Positions 6,502 through 11,553 of a DNA stretch of 11,553 nt are shown here, in pieces. The notes under the pieces were generated by a model that did no database searches, was not told the origin of the DNA, and saw only the letters and a program-made list of their open reading frames with translations. Location of the stretch: contig JAICIG010000253.1 of assembly GCA_025924495.1 (NCBI GenBank), forward strand, positions 1 through 11,553. The letters are read 5' to 3'. Source of the stretch: Pirellulales bacterium (lineage in GTDB: Bacteria > Planctomycetota > Planctomycetia > Pirellulales > JAICIG01). How positions within the stretch are numbered: position 1 is the stretch's first letter; each line of letters opens with the position of its first letter. The translations under genes were made by a program, and so were the position numbers.

Positions 6502-6753
6502 ATGCCCCGCCCGCAATTCAGCATCCGAACGCTGCTCTGGGTGATCCTGGTGGTGGCGGTTGGCTGCATGATCTTTCCGCCAGCATGGAATTGGTACGAC
6601 GATTACAGCTTGACTCGGCAAGCAGAGAAACTAGCTGACACGACTATACGGCTCCAGCACCGCAAGAAGTGGAAGGACCATCCGGGGAAAAGACTGCGGG
6701 CGATCGAGGTGATTAAGCGGAACCTGATTTGGCGCAGAGAACATGGCGAATAG
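6502..6753 (+). CDS. RPQFSIRTLLW-start membrane microprotein (array member 4)
   Basis: This is an 83-residue protein starting MPRPQFSIRTLLW. The first helix covers about 10-27 (TLLWVILVVAVGCMIFPP). The C-terminal part is charged and likely helical (DYSLTRQAEKLADTTIRLQ, KRLRAIEVIKRNLIWRRE), possibly a short coiled coil. It is the second gene of a pair, 3 bases after the RRFQFSL gene. There is no ribosome binding site, so translation probably depends on coupling to the upstream gene. The first 58 bases match the 7155 gene at about 51 positions by hand count, while the tails are unrelated. Confidence 0.7.
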   Translation: MPRPQFSIRTLLWVILVVAVGCMIFPPAWNWYDDYSLTRQAEKLADTTIRLQHRKKWKDHPGKRLRAIEVIKRNLIWRREHGE

Positions 6754-6817
6754 GCTAGCCGTTGGGGGTTCCGCTCGGCGCCCGACTGTAAGGACACCTC
6801 CAAACTGAAGCCGAACT

Positions 6818-6846
6818 TTGCGCCCCACGCTGTGTTCGGCTAGAAT
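6818..6846 (+). promoter_or_regulatory. Promoter abutting the 6853 start (leaderless geometry)
   Basis: TTGCGC (6818-6823) and TAGAAT (6841-6846) have an ideal 17-base spacer, and ATG 6853 begins 6 bases after the -10. The predicted transcription start is the A of the start codon. Confidence 0.6.
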
Positions 6847-6852
6847 TCGGCT

Positions 6853-7134
6853 ATGCCCCGCCGATTTCAGTTCAGCTTGAGATGGTTGTTGGTGCTGACG
6901 GCGCTGGTCGCGTTGCTCTGCGTCTTGATTCCACCAGTCTATGAATTCTTGTTTCCGACCCCACGTGTTCTGTCTGATACGATCGTGGTCGAGCAGGGCG
7001 TGAAGAAGTGGCATCACCTCGAATGGTCGAATGGCGTTCAGACGAGGGTGCCGTTCAATACCGCGAGAACCGTACGGAATGGGTCCGGCCTATGGCGGCC
7101 ACCATCCCCATCACCGGCGAATCTACCCGAGTAA
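6853..7134 (+). CDS. RRFQFSL-start membrane microprotein (array member 5)
   Basis: This is a 93-residue protein starting MPRRFQFSLRWLLVLTALVALL. One hydrophobic segment spans about 10-34 (WLLVLTALVALLCVLIPPVYEFL), followed by a soluble tail (SDTIVVEQGVKKWHHLEWSN) that turns Pro/Ser-rich at the end (WRPPSPSPANLPE). That last part may be out of frame: in another frame the same bases read VEWRSDEGAVQYRENRTEW and stay open into the next gene, so a frameshift is possible. There is no Shine-Dalgarno site. The RPQ-type gene follows 20 bases after the stop, repeating the RRF-then-RPQ order of 6322/6502. Confidence 0.65.
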   Translation: MPRRFQFSLRWLLVLTALVALLCVLIPPVYEFLFPTPRVLSDTIVVEQGVKKWHHLEWSNGVQTRVPFNTARTVRNGSGLWRPPSPSPANLPE

Positions 7135-7154
7135 AAAAGAATGCGGCGATCACG

Positions 7155-7310
7155 ATGCCCCGCCCCCAGTTCACCATCCGAACGCTGCTCTGGTTGACGC
7201 TGGTTGTGGCGGCGTTTCTGGGAGGGATGGCATTGCAGAAGCAACTTAGCGGGAGGTCGTTTTGGGATTGGAATTATGACCCGGCAGGATATAGCTGCCA
7301 CGGCCCATGA
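7155..7310 (+). CDS. RPQFTIRTLLW-start membrane microprotein (array member 6)
   Basis: This is a 51-residue protein starting MPRPQFTIRTLLWLTLVVAAFLGGMALQ. One membrane segment spans about 10-27, and only about 22 residues follow it (KQLSGRSFWDWNYDPAGYSCHGP). It may be a truncated family member, as the 6502 copy has a tail more than twice as long. There is no ribosome binding site. It lies 20 bases after the stop of the 6853 gene. The frame is open upstream, so if the 6853 gene is frameshifted, the two might once have been fused. Confidence 0.6.
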   Translation: MPRPQFTIRTLLWLTLVVAAFLGGMALQKQLSGRSFWDWNYDPAGYSCHGP

Positions 7311-7349
7311 GGAGAGAGAATTCCTGCGGCAGGGATTTGAATCGAGGGC

Positions 7350-7625
7350 ATGAACGAGAACCCTTACAAGTCGCCGGAGTCAATCGTGGACTTGCCGGTG
7401 GCGAAGCGCCGTTTCTGGCCCAAACAGCTTTGGACGGAATTGGTGCTCCTCGTCTTCATTCTTTGCGTTCTTTACTTGCTGTACCTCGCCGCCGAAAAGA
7501 GGGCGCATGTTATCGGGACAGTAGTTCCAGCTATCAACGAAAAGAGCTGGTCTATTCCAGGCTTGCTGATCCAGCACCACAACAATAGCCTGCCGCTATG
7601 CCCCGCCGATTCCAGTTCAGCTTGA
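7350..7625 (+). CDS. NPY-start membrane protein (array member 7), C-terminus overlaps the RRF remnant
   Basis: This is a 91-residue protein starting MNENPYKSPESIVDLP, the same ENPYKxP start as the 5438 gene. One hydrophobic segment spans about 31-47 (LVLLVFILCVLYLLYLA) and is followed by a soluble part (EKRAHVIGTVVPAINEKSW). The last residues (PLCPADSSSA) are translated out of frame from the truncated RRFQFSL copy at 7598, so the original C-terminus was probably replaced when that segment arrived. TTGAAT (7337-7342) lies 7 bases before the ATG, and there is only a weak GAGGG before it. Function unknown. Confidence 0.65.
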   Translation: MNENPYKSPESIVDLPVAKRRFWPKQLWTELVLLVFILCVLYLLYLAAEKRAHVIGTVVPAINEKSWSIPGLLIQHHNNSLPLCPADSSSA

Positions 7626-7642
7626 GAGGCATTTCCGCGTGA
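7598..7642 (+). pseudogene. Truncated RRFQFSL gene copy (14 codons)
   Basis: The 5' end of the family is intact (MPRRFQFSLRGISA) but a stop follows after 14 codons, just where the membrane helix should begin. The stop TGA (7640-7642) overlaps the GTG start of the next gene as GTGA. AACAAT at 7581-7586 resembles the TACAAT before the 6322 copy, and both are followed by AGCC. It could be a decayed gene or a short leader ORF that couples translation to the 7639 gene. Confidence 0.6.
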
Positions 7643-7821
7643 AAGCCTATTTTTTGGTAACGAGCCTAGTCTTCGGTCTGATTGTCGTACTGCATGGGGC
7701 AAAGCTCGCCGCGGAAGGTTGGGAACTTGCCTCGGAACCGGTATTTGTTGTGACGACACTTCTCGCCGGTGGCCTCTGCGTCTGGGGACTGCGATTATTT
7801 GCGCGCTCCATGCGGTCTTAG
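7639..7821 (+). CDS. Small two-helix membrane protein (array member 8)
   Basis: This is a 60-residue protein starting at GTG: MKAYFLVTSLVFGLIVVLHGAKL. Two hydrophobic segments are visible at about 4-19 and about 35-54 (FVVTTLLAGGLCVWGLRLF), joined by a short loop (AAEGWELASEP). The GTG overlaps the stop of the 14-codon RRF remnant as GTGA, which suggests that it is translated by coupling from that remnant. No other ribosome binding site is visible. A helix-loop-helix protein with a His-Gly in the first helix; not recognised. Confidence 0.6.
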   Translation: MKAYFLVTSLVFGLIVVLHGAKLAAEGWELASEPVFVVTTLLAGGLCVWGLRLFARSMRS

Positions 7822-7835
7822 CCTAGCGGTAGCCC

Positions 7836-8066
7836 ATGCCCCGCCCACAGTTCAGCATCCGCACCCTGCTTTGGCTGACGCTGGTCGTGGCGGGATTCTT
7901 GGGCGGGATCGGCTTCGAGAAAGGAGCCCGAAGTCGCTGTCACGGGACACGGCCGCGCGCTGCGAGGGGCGGAGATGCGCGCGGCGCTGCATACCTTCGA
8001 GAATTCGATCACGTCGCAAAGCCACGATATGGTCGCTATGTCGACACGCCGGATGGAGCACAGTGA
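7836..8066 (+). CDS. RPQFSIRTLLW-start membrane microprotein, possibly frameshifted (array member 9)
   Basis: This is a 76-residue protein starting MPRPQFSIRTLLWLTLVVAGFLGGIGFEK. The first helix is intact (about 10-26), but the residues after about 30 (SRCHGTRPRAARGGDARG) are Arg/Gly/Ala-rich and not protein-like. The neighbouring frame of the same bases reads EMRAALHTFENSITSQSHDM and stays open to 8172, so one base may have been lost or gained between about 7880 and 7975. It starts 14 bases after the 7639 gene. No Shine-Dalgarno site is visible. The start is confident because of the repeat; the tail is not. Confidence 0.55.
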   Translation: MPRPQFSIRTLLWLTLVVAGFLGGIGFEKGARSRCHGTRPRAARGGDARGAAYLREFDHVAKPRYGRYVDTPDGAQ

Positions 8067-8217
8067 CAAGTCGGCACCGCCGCGGCGCCCTTGGTCGTGG
8101 AGCTACGCCAGTTCGGAGCACCCTGGGAATTGGCGGAACTGGCGCGCAGTCGAACGCGGCAGTAATGCCTGAGGATAATTGCAGTCGCTGGCCCCAAAGC
8201 CTCGCGTGCTGCCGACA

Positions 8218-8270
8218 CAGCTCGCAACGCCTGCCCACACGTCGACAATTCGACTACAGAAAGCGAGCTG
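8218..8270. other. Nested inverted repeat between convergent transcription units
   Basis: CAGCTCGC (8218-8225) is the exact inverse of GCGAGCTG (8263-8270), and inside the 37-base loop GTCGA (8241-8245) pairs with TCGAC (8250-8254) around CAAT. It lies 6 bases beyond the stop of the minus-strand dehalogenase-like gene. There is no T-tract on either strand, so it is not a classical intrinsic terminator. It may be an RNA 3'-end structure or a protein-binding site. Confidence 0.45.
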
Positions 8271-8276
8271 GGGCTT

Positions 8277-8957
8277 CTAGTCGGGAAGGTTTAGCATCGC
8301 ATTGCAGACCTCCGGGAGAGAGGCTCCCGAGACGTCGGGCGCCATGAAAGCAGGATTGAATAATTTTTCATTCCGGCTGACCCAGCCGGCAATCAAGCCC
8401 GCGGCCCTAGCGCCATGGCAATCCCAGGCGTGTACCGCAACCAATGCTAATTTCGCCGGCGGTACTCCTGCGACTTGCGCAGCGTAATGGTAAGCCTTTG
8501 CCCGCGGCTTCCAGGCTTTCGCGTCGTCGATGGAAACGATTTGATTGACAAAGTCGCTTAGCCCCGCCTTCTCGAGTGACTGCCGAGTGCTTTCCGCGCT
8601 GCCATTGGTTAGTGCCAGCACAGGCATGCCGGTCTTGCACGCCGCCGCAAGTGCGTCGGGGGCGTCGGATTGGGCCGGCAGTGAACTGAATGCGTCGAAG
8701 ACTTCATCCGCCTCGCCGGTACGGCTCGTCAAATTGTGCTCAGTCAATATCGACTGCAATGTCCCCATGGCCACTTGTCGAAACGGTCGAAACATGTCTG
8801 TGGCCGCCAAGGCAAAACCATCTCGCAAGGTCCGCGCAAACCACAGTTCGAGAGCTGCCGAAGGCAGGCCCAGACCGACCAGTGTTTCTCGCAATGGCTC
8901 GAGCGAGAACACGGTCTGCAGCATGTCGAAGGCGATCGCGGCAGGACGCACCGGCAT
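8277..8957 (-). CDS. HAD-superfamily protein, type II (L-2-haloacid dehalogenase-like)
   Basis: This is a 226-residue protein, normal for the type II haloacid dehalogenase group. Motif I is AFDMLQTVF (9-17) with nucleophile Asp11; the usual DxYGT is DMLQT. Motif II is LALTNGS (114-120) and motif III KPRAKAY (150-156) with Lys150. Motif IV is VHAWDCHGARAAG (175-187) with Asp179, matching the family's xNAWDxxGAxxxG but with His in place of Asn. Phosphatase HADs carry DxD in motif I; Leu at that third position points to a dehalogenase-type hydrolase. Loss of the usual Tyr, Gly and Asn makes the substrate uncertain. ATG 8957 is preceded by AAGAGGA with 8-base spacing; a TTG at 8987 is less likely. 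It starts 37 bases after the molybdoenzyme stop, on the same strand, so it is probably co-transcribed. Confidence 0.82.
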   Translation of the reverse strand: MPVRPAAIAFDMLQTVFSLEPLRETLVGLGLPSAALELWFARTLRDGFALAATDMFRPFRQVAMGTLQSILTEHNLTSRTGEADEVFDAFSSLPAQSDAPDALAAACKTGMPVLALTNGSAESTRQSLEKAGLSDFVNQIVSIDDAKAWKPRAKAYHYAAQVAGVPPAKLALVAVHAWDCHGARAAGLIAGWVSRNEKLFNPAFMAPDVSGASLPEVCNAMLNLPD

Positions 8958-8965
8958 GCTGCAAA

Positions 8966-8972
8966 TCCTCTT
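8966..8972 (-). promoter_or_regulatory. Shine-Dalgarno site for the dehalogenase-like gene
   Basis: On the minus strand this reads AAGAGGA, 8 bases before ATG 8957. It decides the start against the upstream TTG at 8987. Confidence 0.6.
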
Positions 8973-8994
8973 GATTGCTTTAGCCAAGTCTGAC

Positions 8995-11553
8995 CTATGA
9001 AGGAACTACCAGCGATTGTGCGGCGCTTTCCTTGATCATGGTGTCGACCCAGGCCTGCTGCCGTTGATTCTGGCCGTACGCAAAAAGACACAGCGCATGC
9101 AGTTCATCGTCGCGCAACTCGCGCGCCGCGTCTTTCAGGACCTTGGCAGCCACATGAGCGTCGGCGGCGAGCACGTGCAGGGCGTGCATATCCCTGAGCA
9201 AGCCAAATCCGCCGGCGCGGCGCTTGGCGAATAGCGTCTTTCGCAGCTTGCGAGGCTCTTTCTCGGTGCGGTCGCCATATTTGGCAATAAACGGCTGCAA
9301 ACGCTCGATTACGTCTCGCGAAAAATTGCCGATCACTTTAGCGCCTTCGCGAATCTCTGCGTTCTGCCCGTGCTGACTGGAGAGATACTCGCAGGCCGTT
9401 ACGAGTTCCTCGTTGGCGTCGGATAAGAACCCGAGGTAGTCGCTTACGTGGCTCCTTTCCTTAGGGTGCGTTCCGCCCATGATTTCGTCTGCGATTTCCG
9501 ACGCGCGATCGATTGCTTTGGTTGCCGCGTCAATCGTCTTCGACACGATTGCTACGCGGCTAGCCTTGGTCACTTGCACTGCGGCATACTTGAAGCTGGG
9601 TTGCTTGCTGACCACGTCCCAGGCGGTCAATGTCAACTCATTCGCGGCGCGCGCCCGGCCGTTGGGTCCATAGTGGTTCGACTTACCCTCGTCCCAATAC
9701 CCGTAATGGAACGGGATAAACACGTGTCCCGGCAAGATGTCTCCCAGGCGCGCCGCGACGCGCACAGTCGCTCGGCGCGAGGTAATGTCGACCAAATCGC
9801 CGTCGGCGATTCCCAGGCGGCCGGCGTCTTGTTCGTTCAGCTGCACGAAGGCGTCCGGGGCCGCCTGCTGTAACTCCGGCGCACGACCCGTTTTGGTGCG
9901 CGTATGGAAGTGATAGACGCCCCGGCCGGTCGTCAGGAAAAACGGATATTGTTCGTCCGGCTCCTCATGGGTTGGCCGATGTTCTGCGGCTTTGAGCCAG
10001 GCGCGGCCGCGGGGATCGTTCGCCTTGTAGTCGACCGGCAAGACATGTCCGCCGGTTTCGATGTCGTGGCCGAAATCGCCGCATTCCTCATAGTCGGTGG
10101 GAAAATGGAAATCGTCATACAAGCGTTCTTTTCCCTCGGGATATTTCTCGTTGCACGGCCACTGAACGCCGGAGCGGCTGCTGAGCATGGCATAGCTCAT
10201 TCCGCTGTAATCGCAGGGCGTGCCTTTGGAGCAGGCCTTCCAGGCCTCGAAGCACTCCTCCGGCGTATTCCACTTCAAAAGCGGCTCGCCGTCTTGATCG
10301 CGGAAGTCCATTCGCCTCGCGAAGTCGAGGAAGATGTCCATGTCGGGCCGCGCTTCGCCGGGCGGATCAATGGCCTTGTGAGCGATGTGAACCGTTCGCT
10401 CGTAGTTCGTGAAGGTTCCCGTTTTCTCTCCCCAGATCGCTGCCGGGAGAACGACGTCGGCAAGGCAAGCCGATTCGGTCATGAAGGCGTCCTGAACGAC
10501 GACGAACAGCCGCTCCTGCTCGAGAATGCGGCGGATGCGATGCAGTTCAGGCAGCGATACGGCAGGGTTCGTCGCGACGATCCACAAGAACTTGATCGCG
10601 CCCTCTTCGGCCAGGCGGAAGATCTGCAGGGCGTGCGTCGGCGGGCCCCAGGCCGGAATGGTGTGCGGCTCGACGTTCCAGATCCGCGCCAGTTCCTCGA
10701 CGTGCCGCGGGTTTTGCCAATTGCGAAATCCCGGAAAATCGCCGTCGCAGCCTGTTTCACGCGTGTTTTGCGCAGTCGGCTGGCCGTTTGATTGAATGAC
10801 GCCGCAGCCCGGCTTGCCGATCATGCCGCGAATGAGCACCAAATTATTCACCTGGCAGGCTGCGGCGGTCGCCTCGCTGGCCTGGTAAAAGCCCTGTAAA
10901 ACGGTGCAGATTAGCCGCTCCGCCGAACCGAGCATTCGGGCGGCTTCGTGCAATTGCCAGGCTGACACACCGGTAATCTCCTCAACCCGCTCGGGAGAAT
11001 ATTTCGCGGTTACTTCCCGCAACCGCTCGAAGCCCACGGTGTGCTGCTCGACGAACGATGCATCGATGTCGCCATTGGCGATAATCAGGTTGATCAAGCC
11101 ATTCATCAGCGCGACGTTTGTACCAAGCCGGGGGGCTAAATGAACGTCTGCTTCCTTGGCCGTGTCGGTGCGACGTGGGTCGACGACGACCAACTTGGGC
11201 GGGTTCGAACCCTTCCGGCGGTCGAGGATCCGCGCCCAGGCCACCGTCTGGCTGACCGCTATGTTGTGTCCGAAGTGTGCGATGCAATCGGCGACATCGT
11301 AATCGGTGACGCTGGCGGGATTGCCGTCGTTGCCGAATGTCTCGCGCAGCGCGAATGATGCCGTTGCCGTACACAGGCGCGTATTGCCGTCGACATGTTT
11401 GGTGCCCAGCCCCGCATGGCTCATCACGCTCAGGGTGTAATAATCCTCAATGAACAATTGGCCCGAGTTGTAAATGCCCACGGCGCCGCTGGTATACTTA
11501 TTGCAAACTTCCTTACAACGCCGAGCGACTAACGCCATCGCCTCGTCCCAAGA
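8995..11553 (-). CDS. Molybdopterin oxidoreductase (nitrate reductase/formate dehydrogenase family), partial at window edge
   Basis: 852 codons are visible. The frame continues beyond the window: the first visible residues are SWDEAMALVARR, typical of the region after the N-terminal Fe4S4 domain. Numbering from the Met at 11538, TRLCTATA (53-60) carries Cys56, the probable Mo ligand. VVDPRRTDTAKEADVHL (118-134), GYFQ-like LQGFYQASEATAAACQVNN (214-232), GQPTAQNTRE (252-261), ATNPAVSLPEL (322-332) and ADVVLPAAIWGEKTGTFTN (360-378) belong to the MopB core. Residues about 530-655 are the molybdopterin-dinucleotide binding domain (FFLTTGRGVYHFHTRT). Residues about 665-847 are an extra helical domain (LRDMHALHVLAADAHVAAK). 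The set of motifs matches an uncharacterised bacterial MopB group I remember from actinobacteria, rather than classical NapA, NarB or FdhF; the substrate is unknown. The dehalogenase-like gene follows 37 bases downstream. Confidence 0.9.
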   Translation of the reverse strand, partial: SWDEAMALVARRCKEVCNKYTSGAVGIYNSGQLFIEDYYTLSVMSHAGLGTKHVDGNTRLCTATASFALRETFGNDGNPASVTDYDVADCIAHFGHNIAVSQTVAWARILDRRKGSNPPKLVVVDPRRTDTAKEADVHLAPRLGTNVALMNGLINLIIANGDIDASFVEQHTVGFERLREVTAKYSPERVEEITGVSAWQLHEAARMLGSAERLICTVLQGFYQASEATAAACQVNNLVLIRGMIGKPGCGVIQSNGQPTAQNTRETGCDGDFPGFRNWQNPRHVEELARIWNVEPHTIPAWGPPTHALQIFRLAEEGAIKFLWIVATNPAVSLPELHRIRRILEQERLFVVVQDAFMTESACLADVVLPAAIWGEKTGTFTNYERTVHIAHKAIDPPGEARPDMDIFLDFARRMDFRDQDGEPLLKWNTPEECFEAWKACSKGTPCDYSGMSYAMLSSRSGVQWPCNEKYPEGKERLYDDFHFPTDYEECGDFGHDIETGGHVLPVDYKANDPRGRAWLKAAEHRPTHEEPDEQYPFFLTTGRGVYHFHTRTKTGRAPELQQAAPDAFVQLNEQDAGRLGIADGDLVDITSRRATVRVAARLGDILPGHVFIPFHYGYWDEGKSNHYGPNGRARAANELTLTAWDVVSKQPSFKYAAVQVTKASRVAIVSKTIDAATKAIDRASEIADEIMGGTHPKERSHVSDYLGFLSDANEELVTACEYLSSQHGQNAEIREGAKVIGNFSRDVIERLQPFIAKYGDRTEKEPRKLRKTLFAKRRAGGFGLLRDMHALHVLAADAHVAAKVLKDAARELRDDELHALCLFAYGQNQRQQAWVDTMIKESAAQSLVVPS

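Larger units (their letters stand above)
6322..7627 (+). repeat. RRFQFSL start-codon repeats (three copies: 6322, 6853, 7598)
   Basis: The copies at 6322 and 6853 share their first 26 bases exactly. The copy at 7598 matches the 6853 copy in 29 of the first 30 bases and then diverges. Each copy begins at an ATG, so the repeated unit is the 5' end of a gene and not an intergenic element. Coordinates span all three copies. Confidence 0.8.
6502..7893 (+). repeat. RPQFSIRTLLW start-codon repeats (three copies: 6502, 7155, 7836)
   Basis: The first 58 bases of these three genes align without gaps with about 51 of 58 identities for 6502/7155 and for 7155/7836 (hand count). Some changes are at third codon positions. 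Similarity stops after the first membrane helix. Coordinates span all three copies. Confidence 0.8.

Noticed and set aside
6322..7893. CRISPR-like interpretation of the repeated segments
   Set aside because: The repeats all start at ATG codons, are in coding frame, are irregularly spaced by hundreds of bases, and have no uniform spacers or cas genes.
9904..10791. Long open frame of 295 codons on the plus strand
   Set aside because: It is antisense to the molybdopterin oxidoreductase, whose conserved motifs are unambiguous. Long antisense frames are expected in GC-rich genes, and no ribosome binding site or domain is visible.

Overview
The window looks like a piece of a planctomycete chromosome, most likely from the Pirellulales group. 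The evidence is several small membrane proteins beginning M-x-E-N-P-Y-K-x-P, M-P-R-R-F-Q-F-S-L or M-P-R-P-Q-F-S-I-R-T-L-L-W, start sequences I associate with planctomycete genomes, together with high GC, many one-off secreted proteins, loosely packed genes and frequent lack of Shine-Dalgarno sites. The taxonomic call rests on remembered family patterns and no search was run.

Layout. Positions 1-907 (minus) hold the N-terminal part of an Aas-like fusion of a PlsC acyltransferase and an AMP-binding acyl-activating domain, cut by the window edge. Two small membrane proteins of unknown function follow on the plus strand (1084-1395 and 1782-2069), each with a clear Shine-Dalgarno site. A divergent pair of exported proteins (2122-3039 minus, 3397-3903 plus) comes next. 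A convincing promoter then leads into a two-gene partner-switching module: a STAS anti-sigma-factor antagonist (4066-4419) and an RsbW/SpoIIAB-like ATPase (4452-4883). A tRNA-Asn(GTT) gene with its own promoter and an intrinsic terminator lies at 5014-5086.

Downstream of the tRNA, 5438-8066 is a dense array of nine short plus-strand membrane-protein genes plus one truncated copy. Two copies start with the NPY motif, three with RRFQFSL and three with RPQFSIRTLLW, in the order NPY, x, RRF, RPQ, RRF, RPQ, NPY, RRF remnant, x, RPQ. The 5' ends are conserved at DNA level while the 3' parts are unrelated. Several of these genes have a sigma70-type -10 hexamer only 6-7 bases before the ATG and no Shine-Dalgarno site, so they may be transcribed as leaderless mRNAs. 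This is the most unusual part of the window.

On the minus strand at the right end, a large molybdopterin oxidoreductase (8995 to beyond the window edge) is followed 37 bases later by a type II haloacid-dehalogenase-like protein (8277-8957), probably in the same operon. The oxidoreductase carries an extra C-terminal helical domain of about 180 residues. An inverted-repeat structure (8218-8270) sits between this operon and the convergent array.

No insertion sequence, integrase, CRISPR array or rRNA gene was seen.
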